10,542 bases of DNA, taken from Triangularia verruculosa. Its lineage: Eukaryota; Ascomycota; Sordariomycetes; Sordariales; Podosporaceae. The stretch's first letter is position 1; each line of letters begins with the position of its first letter. The translations under genes and the position numbers were made by a program. The stretch is taken from NCBI GenBank assembly GCA_033296885.1, contig MU864155.1:1-10542 (forward strand), read 5' to 3'. Shown one piece after another: positions 6,192 to 10,542 of this stretch. The notes under the pieces are model-generated. The model was given only the letters and a program-made list of their open reading frames with translations. It did no database searches and was not told the origin of the DNA.

Positions 6192-9012
6192 ATGAAAAAT
6201 GCCTCGAACTATGGTTCAGCCTATCCCAAGCCTTCCCGACCCTCCTGGTTTTCAGAGGAAGACCCCCTGATGATACATGTAGCCTTTAGCCTTGAATGAA
6301 GATATACATTGGAGTATGTCGACATCTCTCTGTCAGCTTCTCTGTTCTCCCGCACTTTGCAGTATAACGCTCGATTCTTGCCAGCCACCGCGTTCTTGGA
6401 ACCCGGACTGCTGTTCGCAATGTTCCTCTTCATGATTTGGGCTTTCCCACAGGGGGCCCTGGCAGCGGACGGGGCCGACTTCGCTAATAATCTGTTCACT
6501 GACCTTGGTAAAACTTTTCATCATCTGTCTTGATCTACCTGACGTCCGTGTTGGCAGTTGTTAACTTGACCAGGTCCCCTTCTTGCTCTCTTCGGAGAAC
6601 GGGTGGCCGTGCAATACTTGAGCCATAGCACTTCGTGGTTGGAGTGCTTGCTATTTGCATGCGCACCGCTTGGCATATTGACCGCGGTGGTGTCCGCCAT
6701 TCGAGTCAGTGGTAACCGATGGTTGAAAGCCATTGTTGGAAGGGCGCGGGAGCCGGCCGCAGTGGTTGAGCTGGAGCTAATGAGGTAAGATGGCTTCTCT
6801 CCGTATCATTTCAGAACGTAGCGGAACTAATGAAACATCCTGCGCATTTCGGAACCCAGCTCTACTTCTTCTGATGTATGTGAGCTTTGGAATGGTGTTG
6901 GCATCGTTCGCGTGGTGGGAAGCCCTTCCATCGCGCAGCTGATATACCAGGAACCGACTTCGCCTGGACATCTGGACTCTGGAAACCCCAACCACCAGCC
7001 CATTGTTGATACTTTGGAGACAGCACAACAACGAGGTCTGGTGAGTTCAGTGTCCGGGCCACGGCAGCGAACAGACCGGCTTGGAGCACCACCACCTGTG
7101 ATATCGGAACCGCCTCCAAACATCGTCCTGAATGTTACTGGTGGTACTGTCAGGGGCTGGGAGCTGGCTGTTTCGGTCGTTGTAGGATTGATCGTTCAGG
7201 TTGCGGTGCTCGCATTCGATGGCTGGTTAGTATACTGGCCCAACACTTTGCTAAACAAGGTCCCAGCCGCCGATGCCTATCCTCTGACAGCTTTGGGTAC
7301 GATTGGGGTCACCATCGGCACGTTTGTCTGCGCCCACGTTATTGAGTCGAGCACAGAAGAGGAAGTATGGCGTCTCGCTGCGAATACAGGACAACCCCTG
7401 CGCATTGTGTGGATACAACGCAGCAAGGTTGTTGGAGATCAGGCGTTTGGGTCTTTTGCCATTTTCGACCCTCGGCGGAGACAGGAGATTCGAAGCTCTC
7501 GCAAGATACAAGAAACTACCAAGGCTATTCAGCTGAAAGCTCTTGGCGGTACCATATTGACCATCGGAAGTAAGTGAAAAATGCCTCGTTTCAAAATATC
7601 CCTATATACCCGCGCCGTGAACAAAAGAAGTGACACTGGTCCGGTACTCGAGTTACTGGTCTTTCAACATGGGAAGCAGGTATTTGTGAATTTCTTATGA
7701 GGGCTGTTAGCTCTAGAAAAAAGACAAGTATTTTTCGGAGGTACCTACTGGCCAGATTAGGTAGCGATTTTTATTCTTTTGTCTACGACCTGCTACCTAG
7801 TATGGAATACTGACTGTGCATACTCAGGCTTTATCGTTCAGTTTATTGGGTAGGTGGTTCCCAAACCCCTCGGCATTCCGTGCCTAGGTACTTAGTTGAG
7901 CCTGTGACTGACAGGAGGCCATACTTTCGTGTCAAAGGCTACGTTCCATGCACTGGGCCGCTTCCATCGCCCAACTTCTAGCCACAGGCTTCATGGTAAT
8001 TCTCAGAGCTTTGGTATATCGGAGAATATCTATGATGCCCAGAGCAGAACCATTGCATGATGGGTATGAACTTGACAAGTTGGCAATGGATATTCATGGA
8101 TGTGATGAGTTGGAGTTTGACATAGACCCCAAGCAGGAACAAGATATCCCTGAGACGAGAGACTCGTGTTTGGCAGAACGATTGTTGCTCACAAGAATCA
8201 AGCTTGAGACCCTGACTGGTTGGCCAAGCATGGTCAAATCGCTAGCACGCCAAATAGCGAATTCCATGCAACGGACGTTGGACGATATTTACTGTCGTCA
8301 AAACAGCGGCATTCTCATCCACGATTCATTTCTGGATGTCTCTGTGTTCGAGTGGAAGTTACGAGTTCTAACAAGCAAGGCCCGATCGAAACACCAAAAC
8401 GATATTTTAACATTCACTTTGCGAAGAGGAAAGTCCGACAAACAATGGACGTCATGGCAAGCAGATGTGTCTTCAATCAATGCGATAGTTTCACTTTTTG
8501 TCTATCAATTCCGGCTCAGCATGGAAGATTTTGCGTCTAAACCGCCATATCATCCCATAGGCTACACGTCAAGCTGGATTCTTGGGCCCGACGACCCACT
8601 GACGAGGATTGCTTTTGACTGGTGGATACGCCGACCTGGCGTTATATGTGGTTATCGTGACGATTGCTCCATTCTCAACTACAAACGGCTTTTTCCATAC
8701 AGCACATACGATCTCTCGGGACGTGGTTTTGGTGACAGGACATCAATGTCGCAGCTACCAGGTCAAACTTCTGTTTCTGTTCCGTTGCATGAGGATCACA
8801 ACGGGGCCGTCGAATTATGCGCTCACATACTGCTTGGGAGCTTCCTAAAGCGGGTGTCAGGCATGATCATGGAAATTCAAGGTCACACAAGGGTCGTTCC
8901 TACAGTATATGAGACTGGCAGTTTCCATCTCGTCAACGATGTTTTGCAAGATCTCATTGAAGCCTTGCGAATAGACGACTTCCTGCCTATTCAGAACGCC
9001 TATACTATATAA
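6192..9012 (+). CDS. Multi-pass membrane protein of a fungal family of unknown function (six exons, about 749 aa)
   Basis: Rebuilt as exons 6192-6278, 6363-6507, 6574-6784, 6860-7569, 7828-7849 and 7938-9012 (2250 nt, 749 residues plus stop). Every intron is GT-AG and every junction from exon 2 on keeps the frame and restores family-like text: DLG-PLLALFGERV, ELM-SSTSSDVCELWNG, LTIG-S-FIVQFIG-LRSMHW. Predicted membrane segments lie at about 43-64, 99-121, 248-274, 287-310, 375-393 and 397-417. Family-type motifs are FPQGALAADGADF, DVCELWNG, ESSTEEEVW and VVGDQAFGSFAI. The last 330 residues are soluble, probably cytosolic, and have no recognised catalytic motif. The first exon (29 residues, Pro/Ser rich, with an NAS glycosylation sequon) is the weak part; its intron (GTAGCC at 6279) has a poorer donor, and an alternative ATG at 6296 with donor GTATGT at 6314 is possible. 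Substrate and role are unknown. The frame is intact to the stop although RIP-mutated DNA starts 50 bp later. Confidence 0.8.
6508..6573 (+). other. Intron of the membrane-protein gene (66 nt)
   Basis: Donor GTAAAA follows GACCTTG; the acceptor is GACCAG with TTAAC/TTGAC branch-like motifs just before it. The splice splits a Gly codon (G|GT). Without it the frame stops at the TGA near 6531. Confidence 0.85.
6785..6859 (+). other. Intron of the membrane-protein gene (75 nt)
   Basis: Donor GTAAGA follows the Met codon plus AG; the acceptor is AACCCAG. The branch motif AACTAATG lies near 6825-6832. The joined codon AG|C gives Ser and yields SSTSSDVCELWNG, which reads like the conserved family segment. 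Without removal there is an immediate TAA. Confidence 0.9.
7570..7827 (+). other. Long intron of the membrane-protein gene (258 nt)
   Basis: Donor GTAAGTG, branch TACTGAC (about 7808-7814) and acceptor ACTCAG are all near consensus. It is about four times longer than the other introns of this gene and carries three TAGGTA/TACCTA hexamers (7742, 7758, 7794). Stops are present in all frames, so it is not hidden exon sequence. It joins LTIG to S-FIVQFIG through a split Ser codon. Confidence 0.85.
7828..7849 (+). other. 22-nt microexon of the membrane-protein gene
   Basis: Flanked by an ACTCAG acceptor and a GTAGGT donor, it supplies two bases of a Ser codon, FIVQFI, and two bases of a Gly codon. 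Together with the next exon it gives IGSFIVQFIGLRSMHWAA, which is the continuous hydrophobic stretch expected at this point of the family. Skipping it shifts the frame by one base and destroys the protein. Confidence 0.8.
7850..7937 (+). other. Intron after the microexon (88 nt)
   Basis: Donor GTAGGT, branch CTGAC near 7907-7912, acceptor CAAAG at 7937. An earlier AG at 7914 would put the downstream frame out of phase, and it lies only a few bases past the branch motif, so AG 7937 is preferred. It contains the palindromic CCTAGG inside a TAGGTA hexamer at 7885. Confidence 0.75.
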
Positions 9013-9060
9013 AAAGTGGGGGTTTAACTAAAAGCTCAAGGCTCAGGTAAGCTCTGGAGG
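9013..9060 (+). other. Short normal-composition 3' flank of the membrane-protein gene
   Basis: Only about 48 bp after the stop codon keep ordinary base composition (with CpA and TpG present) before the RIP-mutated block starts. The 3' untranslated region and polyadenylation site must therefore lie here or inside the mutated DNA. Confidence 0.5.
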
Positions 9061-9800
9061 GTATAAGACCGGAATATTTACTTTAACGAGTTTAAAAGAG
9101 TTACGGAGGATAGAAATAGTAAGAGTTTATATTTATTTAAAAGTTTATTAAAAATCTTAGATTTAATTAAAATAGAATTTATATATATAATTACTATATA
9201 TATTTCTTAAATAAAAAACGTAAATAGGACTTTTATTGTAAAAGTTTTAAAGAATATTTAAAAGCTTATATCAGTTATTTAGTAAAATATAAAATAATAA
9301 ATATTTATTATATTTTAATTTTAATTTTCGGATATATATTTATTATTTATAACGTTATTTTTAATAAAATAATCTTTTATAATAATAAATTCGAAAAAAT
9401 AAAAGTACTTCTTTTAATTATTATAAAGAAAATTATTAAACTTTTAAATATATTTTTAAAAGAATTTAATATACTTTTTATATTTAATAAGGTAATTAAA
9501 ATAAAGGAATTTAATTAAAAAGTTTTATTTAAATCCTTCGTTATAAAAAAAGAAGATTTAAGTTTAGAGAGTAATATTTTACCGTTTTCTATAAAAGAAT
9601 CGGAAGAGGAAAAGTAATTAAATTTAATTAAATAATCAAAAAAGGATTTATTTTTAATTAACCCGGTTTAAAAGCTTTTAAAAATTAATTATTAGTATTT
9701 TCTTTTACTAACCTTTAAATTAACTTCGGCTTTTAACGACTGTTATATTAATTAAAATAATAATTGTTAAAATACAGCTTTTGTTTATAGATTTTACAGT
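9061..9800. repeat. RIP-mutated, extremely A+T-rich relic of a repeat
   Basis: By eye more than 80% A+T. Between 9061 and 9780 I count only about three CpA and three TpG but about thirteen CpG, while TpA is everywhere. Simple A+T bias would remove CpG at least as strongly; loss of CpA/TpG with gain of TpA is the footprint of repeat-induced point mutation, a premeiotic mechanism of filamentous ascomycetes that acts on duplicated DNA. The original repeat was therefore most likely a transposon. No open frame or element type can be recognised any more, and stops (TAA) occur in all frames. Confidence 0.85.
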
Positions 9801-9804
9801 ATAT

Positions 9805-9832
9805 CTGAGCCCTGTAAAATACAGGGCCTCAG
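9805..9832. repeat. Inverted repeat / hairpin at the composition boundary
   Basis: CTGAGCCCTGTA (9805-9816) pairs with TACAGGGCCTCAG (9820-9832): a 12-bp stem with one bulged C and a three-base AAA loop; the inner 8 bp (9809-9816 with 9820-9827) are also perfect. It sits exactly where the A+T-rich block ends and overlaps the proposed TG start of the LTR at 9813. Confidence 0.85.
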
Positions 9833-9969
9833 AGGCAATACAATGGCTTGGATCAGCAGTGCTTAGGCACCACGGTTGCCGGAACGGAACTCGGCCCCCC
9901 TAAAGCAATCCGAAGTCCCGGAAAGCCGAACGCTAAGGCCAGTGCCCTGCAGCGGTCAAACGGTAGCGC

Positions 9970-9993
9970 AACGTGGCCTGTAACGTGGCCTCT
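9970..9993 (+). repeat. 12-bp tandem repeat in the candidate LTR
   Basis: AACGTGGCCTGT (9970-9981) is followed directly by AACGTGGCCTCT (9982-9993), one mismatch. It lies about 90 bp upstream of the TATA box, where LTRs often carry repeated enhancer elements; that role is inferred. Confidence 0.8.
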
Positions 9994-10078
9994 AACCTTG
10001 TTTTGGTTAGCGTATTTAGCGGGCGTTCGGGCCCGGGAATGGAGTCACCCTCGGGGAGCGAGTAGAAGACCGACGGCC

Positions 10079-10085
10079 TATAAAA
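10079..10085 (+). promoter_or_regulatory. TATA box of the candidate LTR
   Basis: TATAAAA, about 265 bp into the candidate LTR, in a segment otherwise rich in G and C just upstream. It would place transcription start near 10110, giving an R-U5 of about 80-100 bp. Confidence 0.4.
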
Positions 10086-10211
10086 CCTCTGCTTCACACC
10101 CTATTCACTGTGATATTTCTTAGTCTGTAAGGTTTAATCAATATACTGGTTCACCACACTTATCAGTGCCTCACAAGCCTATATTACAGTAATTCTCTTC
10201 TATATATTACA

Positions 10212-10525
10212 GGGCGCTGCCCCTATAATCCACCTTCCTTCAGTGCCCCGGCAACTATCGAATGCTACAGTCAAAGTCTTCTTCGCTCTCAGTATACTAC
10301 GCCGATAGCTATTTAAGCCTATATTTACAGGCCTCAATAGCACCTATTTCAACAGGTTATAAGCCCGGGCTTTCACTACCTAGGCAAGTTCCTTTATTTT
10401 ACAGCGTTTGCAAAAGCCCATATTCTATAAGCCCTATTTCTTATAGACCACCAAAGACCCGGAAAACAGCGATTTAGCACTCCTTTCAGTGCTATTTCTT
10501 CCTCTCCAGGCCTTCGATTTCCACT
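10212..10525 (+). mobile_element. Untranslated leader of the candidate retrotransposon
   Basis: About 314 bp between the candidate LTR and the first good ATG. It has no convincing coding frame (the open frame 10262-10477 is Ser/Tyr/Pro rich and unlike Gag). It contains several look-alike strings: AAGCCTATATTTACAG at 10315-10330 repeats AAGCCTATATTACAG of 10175-10189, and shorter versions (AAGCCCATATT, AAGCCCTATTT) follow near 10416 and 10434. Confidence 0.35.
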
Positions 10526-10542
10526 ATGGAAGACGAAGTAAT
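10526..10542 (+). CDS. Possible start of a retrotransposon Gag/Pol frame (cut by window edge)
   Basis: An ATG at 10526 (CCACTATGG) with a purine at -3 and G at +4 opens an acidic frame (MEDEV) that runs off the window. Its place, about 315 bp past the candidate LTR, suits a Gag or Gag-Pol start. Only five full codons are visible, so this is a positional guess. Confidence 0.25.

Larger units (their letters stand above)
9813..10211 (+). mobile_element. Candidate 5' LTR of an LTR retrotransposon
   Basis: The segment starts TGTAAAATA and ends TATATTACA, which are inverted copies of each other at 8 of 9 positions and carry the canonical TG...CA ends. Inside lie a 12-bp tandem repeat (9970-9993) that could act as an enhancer and a TATAAAA box (10079-10085). 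Composition is normal and CpA/TpG are frequent, so it has not undergone RIP, unlike the block to its left. The right end could also be 10188, where the same TATATTACA string occurs. The partner LTR and target-site duplication are outside the window or not recognisable, and no clear tRNA primer-binding site follows, so the class (copia or gypsy) is open. Confidence 0.45.

Noticed and set aside
7570..7827. Hidden exon inside the 258-nt intron (text YWSFNMGSRYL)
   Set aside because: The stretch is short, bounded by stops in its frame on both sides, and including it would break the good junction that yields IGSFIVQFIG.
9061..9800. A+T-rich block as a centromere fragment, mitochondrial insert or replication origin
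   Set aside because: Specific loss of CpA/TpG with CpG kept is better explained by RIP; no mitochondrial gene text is visible, and size and context fit a repeat relic.
9848..10123. 91-codon plus-strand frame in the candidate LTR
   Set aside because: It begins at a non-ATG codon inside a segment with LTR-like ends and a TATA box; Arg/Pro/Ala-rich text is as expected for a G+C-rich non-coding stretch.
10262..10477. 71-codon plus-strand frame in the element leader
   Set aside because: It has an ATG, but the Ser/Tyr/Leu/Pro-rich product resembles no Gag protein, and it follows the repeated leader strings.

Overview
The window looks like nuclear DNA of a filamentous ascomycete (Pezizomycotina, probably a Sordariomycete). 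The evidence is short GT-AG introns (56-258 nt) with fungal branch-site motifs, three protein families that I recognise only from predicted proteins of such fungi, and a block with a very strong repeat-induced point mutation (RIP) signature beside a transposon. Family recognition is from memory and could not be checked by a search.

Layout. Bases 1-1678 hold no convincing gene: there is a 17-bp tandem duplication near the left edge and a promoter-like pyrimidine tract with a 37-codon ORF behind it. Bases 1679-2205 on the minus strand hold protein-like segments in three different frames, perhaps a decayed gene. Two good genes follow on the minus strand. One is a spliced gene (4522 to 2451, one 56-nt intron) for a 671-residue protein with a SAP-like N-terminal motif, a charged coiled coil, two SUMO-consensus motifs and a C-terminal beta-rich-looking domain. 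The other is an intronless gene (5609 to 4968) for a conserved 213-residue fungal protein of unknown function. Diverging from the second one, a six-exon plus-strand gene (6192-9012) encodes a multi-pass membrane protein of about 749 residues. I rebuilt it from separate open frames; all junctions from the second exon onward keep the frame, and one exon is only 22 nt. Only its first exon is uncertain.

About 50 bp past that gene's stop the DNA becomes extremely A+T rich and almost free of CpA and TpG while keeping CpG, which is the RIP footprint of an old repeat (about 9061-9800). At about 9805-9813 it switches sharply to normal composition. What follows looks like the 5' end of an LTR retrotransposon (TG...CA ends, near-inverted termini, TATA box, leader, and an ATG at 10526 running off the window) that has escaped RIP and so is probably younger.

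How the genes relate: the middle pair is codirectional and the second pair shares a divergent promoter region of about 580 bp. Nothing in the sequence proves a common pathway. The setting is a gene island ending at a RIP-mutated, transposon-bearing block, a typical position for fast-evolving or accessory fungal genes. I see no bacterial-type system, CRISPR array, tRNA or rRNA.
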